64,000 nt of DNA from Pseudomonas sp. A-RE-19 (GCF_019956555.1 NZ_JAHBDQ010000001.1:1-64000); one strand, 5' to 3'; counted from the stretch's first letter, positions 52,536 through 62,420 are shown. Notes: generated by a model from the letters alone, not told the origin. A program made the numbers and translations.

Positions 52536-53528
52536 ATGAGCCTGACAAAATCCCTGCCAGCCTGCCTGGCACTCACCTTCGCATCATTTGCCGCACATGC
52601 AGCAGATGGCCCTCCACCCCCCTCGGTGAACCAGCCCAGCGGCATCAACCTGGGCGGCACCAGTTTTTACGATGGTTTTGCGGGACCACCCGGGTTGACG
52701 CATCAGACCTATCTGAAATTCAGCACCGCAAGCAGCATCAGGGACAATGCAGGCAAGGATAATGGCGCCTTTGATAATCCGAAGATCAACGTCATCACGC
52801 TGATCAATCAGCTGAGCTATTACTCACCCGACACCATCGGGGGCGGTGCGCACCTGGGCTGGAGTTTGTTGGTGCCCATCGTCTCGCTGGACGGCGACTT
52901 CGGAGACAACGGTGCCAAGCTCCAGGATAACGCCACCGGCCTTGGTGACATCACGGTTGGGCCTCAGGTCCAGTTCGATCCGATCGTCGACGCCCACGGC
53001 AGGCCGGTTTTTGTGCAGCGTGTGGCCTTCGATACCATCCTGCCAACGGGTAAATACGACAAACATAAAGACCTGAACCCAGGCTCCAACTACTTCTCTC
53101 TGAACCCCTACTGGGCAGCGACCTGGATGCCCGCACCGCGCTGGGAGGTGAGCTGGAGGTTGCAGTACCTGTACAACTTCAAGAACGACGACCCCGCCAG
53201 CAGCTCGGCGCAATATTTCGAAGGGCAATCCGTACGTGACACCCAGGCAGGACAGTCGGCGTGGGCCAACTTCACGGCCTCGTATGAAGTGATCCCAAAG
53301 GTCTCGGTCGGCATCAACGGGTACTACTTCAGGCAGATATCGGATGACGAGGTCAACGGAGGCAGGCTGAGCAATTCTCGGGAAAAGGTATTGGGCATTG
53401 GCCCGGGCCTGTTCTGGAAAATCACCGAAGACAAAGCCTTTTGGCTGAACACCTATAAAGAGACCGGCGTCGAAAACCGCTCCCGAGCGGATTACCAGGT
53501 GCAGGTTCGTTACGTTCACAAGTTCTGA
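52536..53528 (+). CDS. Outer-membrane channel of the phenol MetA-pathway family
   Basis: This 330-residue protein has a signal peptide (residues 1-22, ending AHAA). It has beta-barrel character, with alternating hydrophobic strands and a terminal Phe (YVHKF). Landmarks are GGTSFYDGFAGPPGLTHQTY near residue 40 and GLGDITVGPQVQFDPI near residue 132. The Phenol_MetA_deg (SphA-like) family is linked to aromatic compound uptake. It is the first gene of a plus-strand cluster with an MFS carrier and aromatic degradation enzymes, so it likely lets a hydrophobic aromatic through the outer membrane. Confidence 0.82.
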   Translation: MSLTKSLPACLALTFASFAAHAADGPPPPSVNQPSGINLGGTSFYDGFAGPPGLTHQTYLKFSTASSIRDNAGKDNGAFDNPKINVITLINQLSYYSPDTIGGGAHLGWSLLVPIVSLDGDFGDNGAKLQDNATGLGDITVGPQVQFDPIVDAHGRPVFVQRVAFDTILPTGKYDKHKDLNPGSNYFSLNPYWAATWMPAPRWEVSWRLQYLYNFKNDDPASSSAQYFEGQSVRDTQAGQSAWANFTASYEVIPKVSVGINGYYFRQISDDEVNGGRLSNSREKVLGIGPGLFWKITEDKAFWLNTYKETGVENRSRADYQVQVRYVHKF

Positions 53529-53587
53529 CTGACGTGTGCGCCCGCTCCTGCATGAGGAGCGGGCCTTCTGACCCGAGGTGATGCTTC

Positions 53588-54769
53588 ATGAACGCGCTCG
53601 ACTCCATCGACAGCAAAAAATCATTGGGCGCTATTTGCCTGATGATGGTCATTTCCCTAGGGACGCTGCAAATCCAGCCTATTCTGGGTGGCGCGTTGAT
53701 CGATCAACTCGGCTTGCCGCTCAATGCAATAGGCGCCATTTTCGCAACAGAGCTTATTGCGATGGCCATCGCGTGCGGTGTTTGCGCCCTGTTCATGGCG
53801 AGCATCGACCGGCGCCGCTTCGCCCTGGTTGCATTGTTGATCCTGGCGTCAGGCAATCTGGCCAGCACTCAACTGCACAGTCAGACTTGGCTACTCATTT
53901 GCAGAATGATCTGCGGCGCAAGCGGCGGCGCTGTTATGGCGGTTGTCTACGCTACAGCAGCACTGCGCACGTCTAAAGATGCAACGTTCGCCGTCATCAA
54001 TATCGGCAATCTGCTCTGGGGCATGCTGCTGGTGACCTCCATGCCCATGATCGTGCAAACATTCGGCGTGAATGGTGCGTTTTCCCTATTGGCCATCACC
54101 AGCGTGCTAGCGGCGTTGGGTTGCCGGAGGGTGCCCAAGCGCTACCCGGAAACACACCGTTCGGCCAACCTCTCGACTCCGCCATTTGGTCTCACGTCCA
54201 TCCTGTTGATCATGCTGTTTGCGCTGCTGTTTTTCGGACATTCCGCCCTGTGGGTTTACCAGGAGCGCATCGGCAAAAGCATTGGCCTGGAGCCGCAGCA
54301 GATTGGTGGCATTCTCGGAGGCAGCATCCTTGCCGGCGCCCTTGGAGCAGGTCTTGCCGGGCTGATCGGACGTCGCCTGGGCTTGCTGTTTCCACAACTA
54401 TTGAGCTTCGGCACAGCGTTGCTGGCGACCCTGGTCATGGTCTATGGCGATAGTGCCGTTGCTTTTGCCGCCACTGCCTGCCTGATCCATATGGTGTGGT
54501 TTTTCAGCCTGCCTTACCTGCTGTCCATGGCGGCAGAACTGGACCCTTCCGGTCGACTGGCGGGTTTGGGTAACGCCGCCATTTTTATCGGCCAGGGGCT
54601 CGGCCCGTTTGGTGCAGCACTTGTCGTCGGTGAGGGACACTTCCGGGCCGTCGGATGGCTGGCCGCCTCAGCCTATTTGGCAGCCTTGATTATCTCGTGT
54701 CTGGTCGTTGCACGCTTTCGTCGAGGCGTGAAGCCGGCCGAGCCGGCAATGTCCCCCCAATCGGTCTGA
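53588..54769 (+). CDS. MFS transporter of the aromatic cluster
   Basis: This 393-residue protein has about twelve membrane segments. A typical A-motif is not evident, but RRFALVALLILASGNLAST and the repeated hydrophobic/Gly pattern (GGILGGSILAGALGAGLAGLIGR, residues about 239-261) suit an MFS carrier. It lies 60 bases after the outer-membrane channel and 49 before the oxygenase gene. Uptake of the aromatic substrate is the likely role. Export of a toxic product is the alternative. The substrate cannot be told from sequence. Confidence 0.8.
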   Translation: MNALDSIDSKKSLGAICLMMVISLGTLQIQPILGGALIDQLGLPLNAIGAIFATELIAMAIACGVCALFMASIDRRRFALVALLILASGNLASTQLHSQTWLLICRMICGASGGAVMAVVYATAALRTSKDATFAVINIGNLLWGMLLVTSMPMIVQTFGVNGAFSLLAITSVLAALGCRRVPKRYPETHRSANLSTPPFGLTSILLIMLFALLFFGHSALWVYQERIGKSIGLEPQQIGGILGGSILAGALGAGLAGLIGRRLGLLFPQLLSFGTALLATLVMVYGDSAVAFAATACLIHMVWFFSLPYLLSMAAELDPSGRLAGLGNAAIFIGQGLGPFGAALVVGEGHFRAVGWLAASAYLAALIISCLVVARFRRGVKPAEPAMSPQSV

Positions 54770-54817
54770 ACGCTCACCCTGAACCTGAACGAAACCGCCT
54801 ATTAATGAGATGACCTG

Positions 54818-56263
54818 ATGACTATTCCATTCCCTCAAACCCCTGAGTTTTCCGGTGCGCTCTATACGCCCAGCCGCGTAGAAGCAGAAGTGTTCGATCT
54901 CGAGATTGAAGGTGCCCTTCCCGCCTCGATCCGTGGGACTTTTTATCAGGTCGCGCCAGACCCGCAGTACCCACCGATGCTGGGCACCGATATCTTTTTC
55001 AACGGTGACGGAATGGTCAGCGGGTTCTACTTCGCAAACGGCAAGGTTTCGCTGCGACGTCGCTACGTGAAGACGGATCGGTTGCTGGCCCAGCGTCGTG
55101 AAGGTCGTTCGCTCAATGGTCTCTATCGAAACGCCTACACCAATGATCCGCTTGCGGCGAAGAACAACACCACCGCGAACACAACCGTCGTACCACACAA
55201 CGGCGTCCTGCTTGCACTCAAGGAAGATGCCATGCCTTGGGCAATGGATCTCGAAACGCTGGAGACCCTCGGCGAATGGAATTTTGACGGGCAGATCAAA
55301 TCAGCGACGTTCACCGCACACCCCAAGCTCGACCCGGCAACAGGAAACCTCCTGGCATTCAGCTATGAAGCCAAAGGAGAAGGCACGCCTGACCTGGCCT
55401 ATTTCGAACTCTCGCCGGACGGAAAGCTGCTGCATGAGATCTGGTTCCAGGCACCTTATGCAGCCATGGTTCATGATTTCGCGGTAACCGAACGCTACGT
55501 CGTGTTCCCACTCATTCCGTTAACAGTGGACATCGAACGCATGAAAAACGGGGGGCCGCACTTTCAATGGCAACCCGATTTACCTCAACTTTTCGCTGTC
55601 GTGCCACGCAACGGGAGCACGCAGGACGTTCGTTGGTTCAAGGGCCCCAAGGAAGGTTTCCAGGGGCATACGCTCAATGCGTTCGATGAGGATGACAAGG
55701 TTTACGTCGATATGCCGGTCACCGGCGGGAACATCTTCTACTTCTTCCCCCAGGCGGACGGTTATGTCCCACCGCCTGAAACGCTGGCTGCCAGCCTGAT
55801 GCGCTGGACCTTTGACCTGAACGGTTCGCAGGACGACATTCAACCGCAGCCACTGACTGACTACCCCTGCGAGTTTCCAAGGTGTGATGACCGCTACATC
55901 GGTCGAAAGTACGGGCACGGCTTCCTGCTCGCCTTTGATCCGCAGCGCCCCTACAACCCCGAGAATGGACCGATACCGTTTCAGTTTTTCAACTTGCTGG
56001 CTCACGTGAACCTGAAAACAGGAACCACCGACGCCTGGTTTCCCGGTGACAGCGGATGCTTCCAGGAGCCCATTTTCATTCCGCGCTCCCCAGATGCAGA
56101 GGAAGCCGATGGCTATGTCGTTTCCCTGCTCAATCTCATCGCAGAGGGCCGTAGCGAGCTCGTCGTTCTGGACTCTCGTGACATGGAAAGTGGCCCGATT
56201 GCGCGAATCAAAATCCCGTTCCGGATGCGCATGTCGCTGCACGGGTGCTGGGCACCGAGCTGA
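54818..56263 (+). CDS. Carotenoid-oxygenase-family dioxygenase (lignostilbene/isoeugenol type)
   Basis: This 481-residue RPE65-fold enzyme has four iron-binding histidines at His168 (FTAHPKL), His219 (MVHDFAV), His284 (QGHTLNAF) and His475 (MSLHGCW). Tyr103 (GLYRN) and Lys135 (LALKEDAMP) correspond in position to the residues that hold the 4-hydroxyl group in lignostilbene dioxygenases. This points to cleavage of a C=C bond in a 4-hydroxyphenyl compound (stilbenoid or phenylpropene such as isoeugenol) and not to carotenoids. It would give one or two aromatic aldehydes. Length fits isoeugenol monooxygenase/LSD (about 480). No signal peptide is seen. It follows the MFS gene by 49 bases. Confidence 0.85.
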   Translation: MTIPFPQTPEFSGALYTPSRVEAEVFDLEIEGALPASIRGTFYQVAPDPQYPPMLGTDIFFNGDGMVSGFYFANGKVSLRRRYVKTDRLLAQRREGRSLNGLYRNAYTNDPLAAKNNTTANTTVVPHNGVLLALKEDAMPWAMDLETLETLGEWNFDGQIKSATFTAHPKLDPATGNLLAFSYEAKGEGTPDLAYFELSPDGKLLHEIWFQAPYAAMVHDFAVTERYVVFPLIPLTVDIERMKNGGPHFQWQPDLPQLFAVVPRNGSTQDVRWFKGPKEGFQGHTLNAFDEDDKVYVDMPVTGGNIFYFFPQADGYVPPPETLAASLMRWTFDLNGSQDDIQPQPLTDYPCEFPRCDDRYIGRKYGHGFLLAFDPQRPYNPENGPIPFQFFNLLAHVNLKTGTTDAWFPGDSGCFQEPIFIPRSPDAEEADGYVVSLLNLIAEGRSELVVLDSRDMESGPIARIKIPFRMRMSLHGCWAPS

Positions 56264-56567
56264 CGCATTCTGTGTCGTGTTGCCGAATGCAGGTCCCGCC
56301 CGCTGCTACGGATCGCTGACGGGTATTAAGCCCTCGTCCCGTTTCCAACCTCGCACAACATCGTTGCCATCCGCATACCGTACGGGTGGCACACCTTCCT
56401 CATCTCCCTTTTTCCCTCGATCCTTCGGTCCGCAAAAAACTGCCAACTTTACAAAAATTTCATATTTTAGGATTTATGCACAAATCCTACTTTACAGGAT
56501 TTATCTGCAAGACTAGATTAACCCTCATTGCATCCCGTGCGCATGCACCACTCTCTAAGGAGACTCC
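56264..56567 (+). promoter_or_regulatory. Intergenic region with palindromic operator before the FAH gene
   Basis: These 304 bases have no gene. The second half is AT-rich and contains TAGGATTT-N6-AAATCCTA (56468-56489), a perfect inverted repeat, followed by an AGGATTTA half-copy at 56496. A promoter is expected here for the FAH-IclR-hydroxylase operon. Confidence 0.6.
56468..56489. promoter_or_regulatory. Perfect palindrome, likely IclR operator
   Basis: TAGGATTT and AAATCCTA are separated by ATGCAC, with a further AGGATTTA copy seven bases on. This lies 80 bases before the FAH gene and is the most likely binding site for the IclR regulator at 57423. Confidence 0.6.
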
Positions 56568-57419
56568 ATGAAACTCGCGAGCTTTATTGTGCAAGGTCGT
56601 AGCACCTACGGCGTCGTCGAAGGCGATCAGGTCATTGATCTGGAATCGCTCAAGCCAACCTTCGGCACCGATCTCAAGCAAGCCATTGCCAACAATCGCC
56701 TGGGCGAGCTGACCAGCGTCGCCCTGGCGAACCTGCCGCGCATCCCTCTGACTGAAGTGACTTTCCTGCCCGTCATCCAGAACCCGGGCAAGGTGCTGTG
56801 CATTGGCATCAACTACGCCACTCATGTGCGCGAAACCGGTCGTGAGATGCCGACCTACCCGATGATTTTTACCCGCTTCGCCGACAGCCAGACCGCCCAC
56901 CTGCAACCCATCATTCGCCCAAAGGCCTCGCACAAGCTTGATTTTGAGGGCGAGCTGGCCGTGGTGATCGGTAAAACGGCACGTCACGTCAAGCAAGCCG
57001 ACGCGCTGGACTATGTAGCCGGTTACGCCTGCTACAACGACGGCAGTGTCCGCGACTGGCAGAAGCACACCATTCAGTTCGTACCGGGCAAGAACTTCCC
57101 TAACACCGGCGGTTTCGGCCCTTGGTTAGTCACCAGCGATGAGATCGGTGACCCACAGGACCTGGAATTGACCACTCGCCTGAATGGCGAAGTGATGCAG
57201 CACACCAGCACCAGCGACATGATTTTCGATGTACGCAAGCTGATTGAATACTGCTCCACCTTCACCGAGCTGGCCCCCGGCGACGTCATTGTCAGTGGCA
57301 CCACCGGTGGCGTCGGCGCGTTCCGTGAGCCGCCGGTGTGGATGAAGCCAGGCGATGAAGTCGAGATCGAAATCTCTCGAATCGGCATCCTGCGCAACAG
57401 CATATGTGACGAGCAGTAA
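56568..57419 (+). CDS. Fumarylacetoacetate hydrolase (FAH) family enzyme
   Basis: This 283-residue protein has a small N-terminal domain (1-70) and the FAH fold beginning GKVLCIGINYATHVRE. Metal ligands are Glu127 and Glu129 in LDFEGELAVVIG and Asp158 in CYNDGSVRDW. The C-terminal VIVSGTTGGVGAFREPP lines the active site. FAH-family enzymes hydrolyse or decarboxylate acylpyruvates and ring-cleavage products. Here it would act on the product of the extradiol dioxygenase at 59933. An AAGGAG site precedes the ATG. It is three bases from the IclR gene and so in one transcript. Confidence 0.9.
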   Translation: MKLASFIVQGRSTYGVVEGDQVIDLESLKPTFGTDLKQAIANNRLGELTSVALANLPRIPLTEVTFLPVIQNPGKVLCIGINYATHVRETGREMPTYPMIFTRFADSQTAHLQPIIRPKASHKLDFEGELAVVIGKTARHVKQADALDYVAGYACYNDGSVRDWQKHTIQFVPGKNFPNTGGFGPWLVTSDEIGDPQDLELTTRLNGEVMQHTSTSDMIFDVRKLIEYCSTFTELAPGDVIVSGTTGGVGAFREPPVWMKPGDEVEIEISRIGILRNSICDEQ

Positions 57420-57422
57420 ACC

Positions 57423-58244
57423 ATGGCCAAACTACACCCATCGGAACAACTGCCAGAACAGGATGCCGACACCAAAGGTTCAAGCCTGGAGCGCATGCTG
57501 CGGGTACTCGACCTGTTCACCGAAGAGAGCCCTATCTGGGCTGTCGACGACATGGGCGGTGCATTGGGATTCACCCGTTCGACTATTTACCGCTACGTGC
57601 GCGAACTGGCCGAGGCGAACTTGTTGTTCCAGGTCGAAGCCGGGCGTTACGCGCTCGGTGCCCGGATCATTACCTGGGACCGTCAATTGCGGCTAAGCGA
57701 CCCTTTGGTGCGCGCCGCACAGTCACTGGAGCCGAGCTTCCCACGGTGGAGCGAGCAACAAGTCTGGCTGATCTGCCGGCTGTTCAAGGACCAGGTCGTC
57801 TGTATTCATCAGCACGGCGACTTGTTCAGTGAGGTCAGCTATTCCCGCGGTTCACCCAGACCCTTGCTTCTGGGTGCGACCTCCAAGGCGATCCTCGCCA
57901 ACATGACCTCGCGTCAACACAGTCAGCTATTTCTGGAGAAACCCGACGAGGTGCGCGCCAGCAACCTTGGCCAGACCTGGGAACAGTTTCGCCGTTCGCT
58001 GCAGCAATTGCGTCGTCAGGGTTATGTCGCCAGTGCAGGCGAGGTCGACGCTGGGGTCTATGGCCTCGCGGCACCGATCTTCGACGGCGATGGCAAGGTC
58101 GTCGGCAGCATCAGCTGCGTTCGCCCGATTCAAGAACGTGACAGTGCTCAGGAAGAGGGACAAGGACAGCAGATTCTCGCCCTGGCGCAGGACCTGTCGC
58201 AGCGCATGGCTGCGCTCGCCAACCGTCCCAGGCAACTGGACTGA
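57423..58244 (+). CDS. IclR-family transcriptional regulator
   Basis: This 273-residue protein has an N-terminal winged helix (SSLERMLRVLDLFTEESPIWA, then GFTRSTIYRYVRELAEANLLF, residues about 20-65) and the IclR effector-binding domain (GATSKAILANM near residue 145, RRQGYVASAGEVDAGVYGLAAP near residue 200). Members commonly regulate aromatic pathways as activators or repressors. The ATG lies four bases after the FAH stop. The palindrome at 56468 is a likely target. Confidence 0.9.
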   Translation: MAKLHPSEQLPEQDADTKGSSLERMLRVLDLFTEESPIWAVDDMGGALGFTRSTIYRYVRELAEANLLFQVEAGRYALGARIITWDRQLRLSDPLVRAAQSLEPSFPRWSEQQVWLICRLFKDQVVCIHQHGDLFSEVSYSRGSPRPLLLGATSKAILANMTSRQHSQLFLEKPDEVRASNLGQTWEQFRRSLQQLRRQGYVASAGEVDAGVYGLAAPIFDGDGKVVGSISCVRPIQERDSAQEEGQGQQILALAQDLSQRMAALANRPRQLD

Positions 58245-58265
58245 GCCATCTGGAAGGGAATAACA

Positions 58266-59912
58266 ATGACAACCCTCAAAAGTTTCACCACCCAGGTACT
58301 GATCATCGGTGCCGGTCCTACCGGACTGACCCTCGCTAACCTGCTTGGCCAGGCCGCTGTGGACACCCTGATCATTGATCGCAAGCCCGGCACCGTGACC
58401 GAGCCCCGGGCCGTTTCGATCGATGACGAGTCCTTGCGCACCATGCAGGCCATCGGGCTGGATGAAGCCGTGTTGCGTGATGTGGTTCCTGGCTACGGCG
58501 TGCATTATTTCACTCGCCCCGGCGGCCGCTGCTTCGGCAAAGTCGAGCCTACCGGCAAGTTGTATGGGTTCCCCAAGCGCAATGCATTTCGCCAACCGCT
58601 GTTCGAGCGGACTCTCAAGACAGGCCTCGAACGCTTTGCCAGTCTGAAGGCATGGTTCGGCCATGAGCTGCTGGAATTCAGTCAAGACCAGCACGGCGTA
58701 CGCGCACTGATCCGTAACGCCGATGGCGAGATGATAGACGTCAGCGCTGCCTATCTGGTTGCCTGCGACGGCGGCCGTAGCCCGGTGCGCAAGCAACTCG
58801 GGATTGAGATGGTCGGGTCGAGCTTCTCCTCGCGCTGGCTGGTGGTCGATACCGATCAGGATGACGACCCGTTCTGGCAAACACGCGTGTATTGCGATGC
58901 AAGACGTCCCGTCGTCGAAGTGCCAGGCCCCCACCGTACTCGCCGATTCGAGTTCCTGCTCAAGCCGGATGAAACGGATGAGCAGGTGCTCAGCGATACT
59001 CGCCTGCAGGCGTTACTTCGCCCATTCAAGGGTGATGCCCCGGTTTCCATCGTGCGCAAGACTGTTTACACCTTTCACGCCCGGGTCGCCGAGCGGTGGC
59101 AGGTCGACCGCGTGTTTCTCGCCGGCGATGCCGCGCATCTGACCCCGCCCTATGCCGGACAGGGCATGAACAGCGGTGTTCGCGATGCGCACAATCTGGG
59201 CTGGAAGCTGATCGGCGTGCTGAAGGGAAAAATGGCTGAAACCGCCCTGCTGTCTTATGAAAGCGAGCGTCGCGATCATGCGTGGGCGCTGATCAAACTG
59301 GCCTTGAACCTCGGTGTGGTCATGGCACCGGCGACCATCCTGCGCGCTCGTCTGATAAGCGCTGCATTCGCCCTGATCGGCTTGCTGCCACCGTTGCGGG
59401 ACTATTTCCTGCAAATGCGCTTCAAGCCTAAACCCCGGTTCACCAAAGGGTTGGTACTCACCAAAGGTGAAGCTGGGAAACTGTCTTGCGGGCAGATGTT
59501 CCCTCAACCGATGCTCACCGATTCCCATGGCCACGAACGTCTTCTCGACGAAGCCATCGGCGCCGGCTTCGCCTTGATTCAATACGGTGAGCCTACCGGC
59601 CAACGTATCGATGAACTCAAGCATGACCTCTGGGACCATCTTGAAGCCAAACGCATCCTGATCCTTCCCGAGCACGTCAACACCATGCCTTCGATTCCTG
59701 GCTGCACGGTGCTCCAGGACCGTGAGGGTTTGCTCAAAGGAATACTGGGCGATTCAAACAAGTTTTTACTGCTGCGCCCTGATCGCTATATCGCCGCCAT
59801 CTTCGACAGGGCCACGGAAACAACGGCGGCCGAATCGTTGCAGTCGCTGTTGGGCATCGCCATGGCGAGAAGCAGCGAAATCGAGCCGGGCATCGCCCCC
59901 GTCTTTCATTGA
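58266..59912 (+). CDS. FAD-dependent aromatic hydroxylase (MhpA/PheA class)
   Basis: This 548-residue flavoprotein monooxygenase of class A has VLIIGAGPTGLTLANLLGQ at residues 11-29, VACDGGRSPVRKQLG near residue 165 (the DG motif), and VFLAGDAAHLTPPYAGQGMN near residue 285 (GD motif). The C-terminal thioredoxin-like domain fits the phenol/3-hydroxyphenylpropionate hydroxylase group. It adds a hydroxyl to a phenolic ring with NAD(P)H and O2, giving a catechol- or hydroxyquinol-type substrate for ring cleavage. A GGAAGGG site lies before the ATG. Which phenol it uses cannot be read from sequence. It overlaps the next gene only if that gene starts at the upstream TTG. Confidence 0.9.
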   Translation: MTTLKSFTTQVLIIGAGPTGLTLANLLGQAAVDTLIIDRKPGTVTEPRAVSIDDESLRTMQAIGLDEAVLRDVVPGYGVHYFTRPGGRCFGKVEPTGKLYGFPKRNAFRQPLFERTLKTGLERFASLKAWFGHELLEFSQDQHGVRALIRNADGEMIDVSAAYLVACDGGRSPVRKQLGIEMVGSSFSSRWLVVDTDQDDDPFWQTRVYCDARRPVVEVPGPHRTRRFEFLLKPDETDEQVLSDTRLQALLRPFKGDAPVSIVRKTVYTFHARVAERWQVDRVFLAGDAAHLTPPYAGQGMNSGVRDAHNLGWKLIGVLKGKMAETALLSYESERRDHAWALIKLALNLGVVMAPATILRARLISAAFALIGLLPPLRDYFLQMRFKPKPRFTKGLVLTKGEAGKLSCGQMFPQPMLTDSHGHERLLDEAIGAGFALIQYGEPTGQRIDELKHDLWDHLEAKRILILPEHVNTMPSIPGCTVLQDREGLLKGILGDSNKFLLLRPDRYIAAIFDRATETTAAESLQSLLGIAMARSSEIEPGIAPVFH

Positions 59913-59932
59913 ACCCAGCCACAGAGGTGTTT

Positions 59933-60781
59933 ATGCAAACACTCCAGACTTCCACACCCGCACGCCTGTGCTACCTGCACCTGGCGAGCAAAGAGCCGCA
60001 ACGGCAAATCGATTTCTATCGGCGGATGCTGGATATGGACAGCCTGGCGCAGGCCGACGGCAGCTGGATACTCAGCGGCCCGCAACGCGCCATGCTCGTG
60101 TCTCCTGCCGACCACTGTGGTCTGCTCGCGGCAGCTTTTGACCTGGGTAATCAGGCTCGACTGGGAGAGCTGCGCGTTCGCCTGATCGAGAACGGCTGTG
60201 CTGTCGAAGACATTGACTCGCCGTTGCTCGATCCGGGGGCCTTTCTGATTCGTGACCCTCAGGGCCGGGAAACACTATTTGGCGTGGCTCGCGACGATAC
60301 CCGGGCCGATCGATCAGGCATGCCCGGCCGCCTGCAGCACGTGGTATTCCAGACCACTGAACTGGAAGCCATGATCGATTTCTACGTCAATACGGTGGGG
60401 TTTACCGTCTCGGACAATGTCGTCGATGAGCAGACCGGCCAGCTCATGACGTGTTTCCTGCGCTCGGACGATGAGCATCATACGTTGGCGTTTTTCCGCG
60501 GCTCGAAAAACGAATGGGATCACCATTGTTACGAAACCAACGAATGGAATGACATCCGTGACTGGGGTGATCGCTTCGCCAAGGAACGTATCACCCTCTT
60601 CTTCGGCCCTGGCCGACATGGGCCGGGCAACAATCTTTTTTTCATGGTGGTCGATGCCGATCGCAACCGCCTGGAGTTCTCGGCCGAGCTCGAAGTAACC
60701 GATGCCTCCCGCCAACCCGGTGTCTGGCCACAGGAGGAATACACGCTCAACTCCTGGGGACGCGCCTGGATCAGGAGTTGA
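59933..60781 (+). CDS. Extradiol ring-cleavage dioxygenase, VOC (type I) family
   Basis: This 282-residue two-domain VOC protein has metal ligands His136 (LQHVVF), His198 (WDHHCY) and Glu248 (NRLEFS) spaced as in biphenyl-type 2,3-dioxygenases. The second-shell His183 (DEHHTLAF) and the GPGRHGPGN block near residue 226 also match extradiol enzymes. It would open the ring of a catechol next to the diol. The ATG at 59933 with AGAGG upstream is preferred over a TTG at 59909, and the next gene starts 74 bases later. The exact substrate is unknown. Confidence 0.85.
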   Translation: MQTLQTSTPARLCYLHLASKEPQRQIDFYRRMLDMDSLAQADGSWILSGPQRAMLVSPADHCGLLAAAFDLGNQARLGELRVRLIENGCAVEDIDSPLLDPGAFLIRDPQGRETLFGVARDDTRADRSGMPGRLQHVVFQTTELEAMIDFYVNTVGFTVSDNVVDEQTGQLMTCFLRSDDEHHTLAFFRGSKNEWDHHCYETNEWNDIRDWGDRFAKERITLFFGPGRHGPGNNLFFMVVDADRNRLEFSAELEVTDASRQPGVWPQEEYTLNSWGRAWIRS

Positions 60782-60855
60782 GCACTTTTCACCTACAGCG
60801 TTTGCACCCTCAACTTCCTTGAACGACGCGGCCACCTGCCTGCGAAGGTAAGACT

Positions 60856-62334
60856 ATGACGACTCAACAGCTCGCCCCCTACGCCATCAATGGCGACCAA
60901 TACATCAACGGCACCTGGTGCGCAGGTCGCTCCTCTCGACGCCTGGATGACCGTAACCCCTTCAATGGCGAACAGCTGCTGGAGATGCCGCTGGCATCGA
61001 TTGCCGATCTCGATGATGCCTATCAGGCTGCACATCGTGCGCAAACGGCGTGGGCACAGCTGCACCCGACACAGCGCAGCGCACAACTTGAAAAACTGGC
61101 GCACGTCATCCAGAACCGCAGCGAAGAAATCATCGACTGGCTCATTCGTGAGTCCGGTAGCACCCGTATCAAGGCGAGCATGGAATGGCAGTTCACGCTG
61201 AACCTTGTTCGTGAGTGCGCAGCGTTGCCGATGCAGGTTGAAGGACGGATCCTGACGAGCTACAAGCCCGGCGAACAGAGCTTTGTCTTTCGTGAACCCC
61301 TGGGTGTGGTCGGTGTGATCAGCCCGTGGAACTTTCCCTTGTACCTGAGTATGCGTTCGGTGGTGCCTGCACTCGCGCTGGGCAATACGATCGTGCTCAA
61401 ACCCGCCAGCGACACGGCGGTGACCGGCGGCCTGCTGATTGCCCATCTGTTCGAAGAAGCAGGCTTCCCGAATGGTTCGCTCAATGTCGTGGTCGGCGCG
61501 GGTTCGGAGATTGGCGACGCTTTCGTCGGACATCCAGTGCCGAGCCTGATCTCGTTTACCGGCTCAACCGATGTCGGTCGCAATGTCGGCCGCATTGCAA
61601 CCGGTGGCAAACACATCAAACGCGTGGCGCTGGAACTGGGCGGCAACGCTCCCCTGGTGGTCCTGGATGATGCGGACATTGAGATAGCGGCCCACGCCGC
61701 AGTGGTCGGGCGCTTCCTGCACCAAGGCCAGATCTGCATGAGCGTCAACCGAGTGATCGTCGACCGCTCGCTTTATGCAGACTTTTCGGCGCTGGTGGTG
61801 GAGCGCGTGCGCAACCTCAAGACTGGCGACCCCGCCAAGGCAGATACCGTGATCGGGCCGGTGGTCAATCAGAACCAGCTCGATGGCTTGCTGCGTAAGA
61901 TCGATACGGCCCAGAGCGCTGGCCTGAAACGGCTTTGTGGCGGTCAGGCATCCGGGCTGGTGCTGCCCGCCCATGTATTCGGTGAAGTGGGAGCCGATCA
62001 GGAATTGGCGCGCGATGAAACGTTCGGGCCATTGCTGCCGCTGCTGATCGCAGAAAACGAAACCCATGCCCTGGCGTTGGCTAACGCCAGCGAGTACGGC
62101 CTGTCCAGCGCAGTGTTCACCCGGGACATGGCCCGCGGCTTGAACTTTGCCCGTGGCATTGTGGCGGGAATGACTCATATCAACGACATCACCGTCGATG
62201 ATCAGCCCAATGCACCCTTCGGTGGTGAAAAGAACTCCGGCCTCGGACGCTTCAATGGTCATTACGCCCTGGATGAGTTCACCCGTGCCCATTGGGTCAC
62301 CTGGCAGCCTGGAGGCCATCACTACCCTTTCTGA
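60856..62334 (+). CDS. Aromatic aldehyde dehydrogenase
   Basis: This 492-residue NAD(P)+-dependent enzyme has [20 protein letters not shown] near residue 150, [15 protein letters not shown] near residue 234, the catalytic base ALELGGNAP and the nucleophile Cys in [10 protein letters not shown] near residue 293. The C-terminal [20 protein letters not shown] is characteristic of benzaldehyde/vanillin-type dehydrogenases. It would oxidise the aldehyde released by the oxygenase at 54818 to the benzoate. A role as semialdehyde dehydrogenase after ring cleavage is possible but less likely. It ends the degradative operon. Confidence 0.9.
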   Translation: MTTQQLAPYAINGDQYINGTWCAGRSSRRLDDRNPFNGEQLLEMPLASIADLDDAYQAAHRAQTAWAQLHPTQRSAQLEKLAHVIQNRSEEIIDWLIRESGSTRIKASMEWQFTLNLVRECAALPMQVEGRILTSYKPGEQSFVFREPLGVVGVISPWNFPLYLSMRSVVPALALGNTIVLKPASDTAVTGGLLIAHLFEEAGFPNGSLNVVVGAGSEIGDAFVGHPVPSLISFTGSTDVGRNVGRIATGGKHIKRVALELGGNAPLVVLDDADIEIAAHAAVVGRFLHQGQICMSVNRVIVDRSLYADFSALVVERVRNLKTGDPAKADTVIGPVVNQNQLDGLLRKIDTAQSAGLKRLCGGQASGLVLPAHVFGEVGADQELARDETFGPLLPLLIAENETHALALANASEYGLSSAVFTRDMARGLNFARGIVAGMTHINDITVDDQPNAPFGGEKNSGLGRFNGHYALDEFTRAHWVTWQPGGHHYPF

Positions 62335-62347
62335 TCATTTGCCAACA

Positions 62348-62389
62348 TTGACCCTGCCAGGATTGGGCAAGTTTTGACCCTTTGCCCAG
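62348..62389. promoter_or_regulatory. Direct repeats TTGACCCT before the AraC gene
   Basis: TTGACCCTGCCAG (62348-62360) and TTGACCCTTTGCCCAG (62374-62389) are spaced 26 bases. The second half of the region also forms a stem TGGGCAA...TTGCCCA (62364-62388). AraC-type regulators often bind direct repeats of this kind, but the stem may instead terminate the operon. Confidence 0.4.
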
Positions 62390-62420
62390 TCAGCAAATAA
62401 CAATAAAAAAGAGGCGAAAA

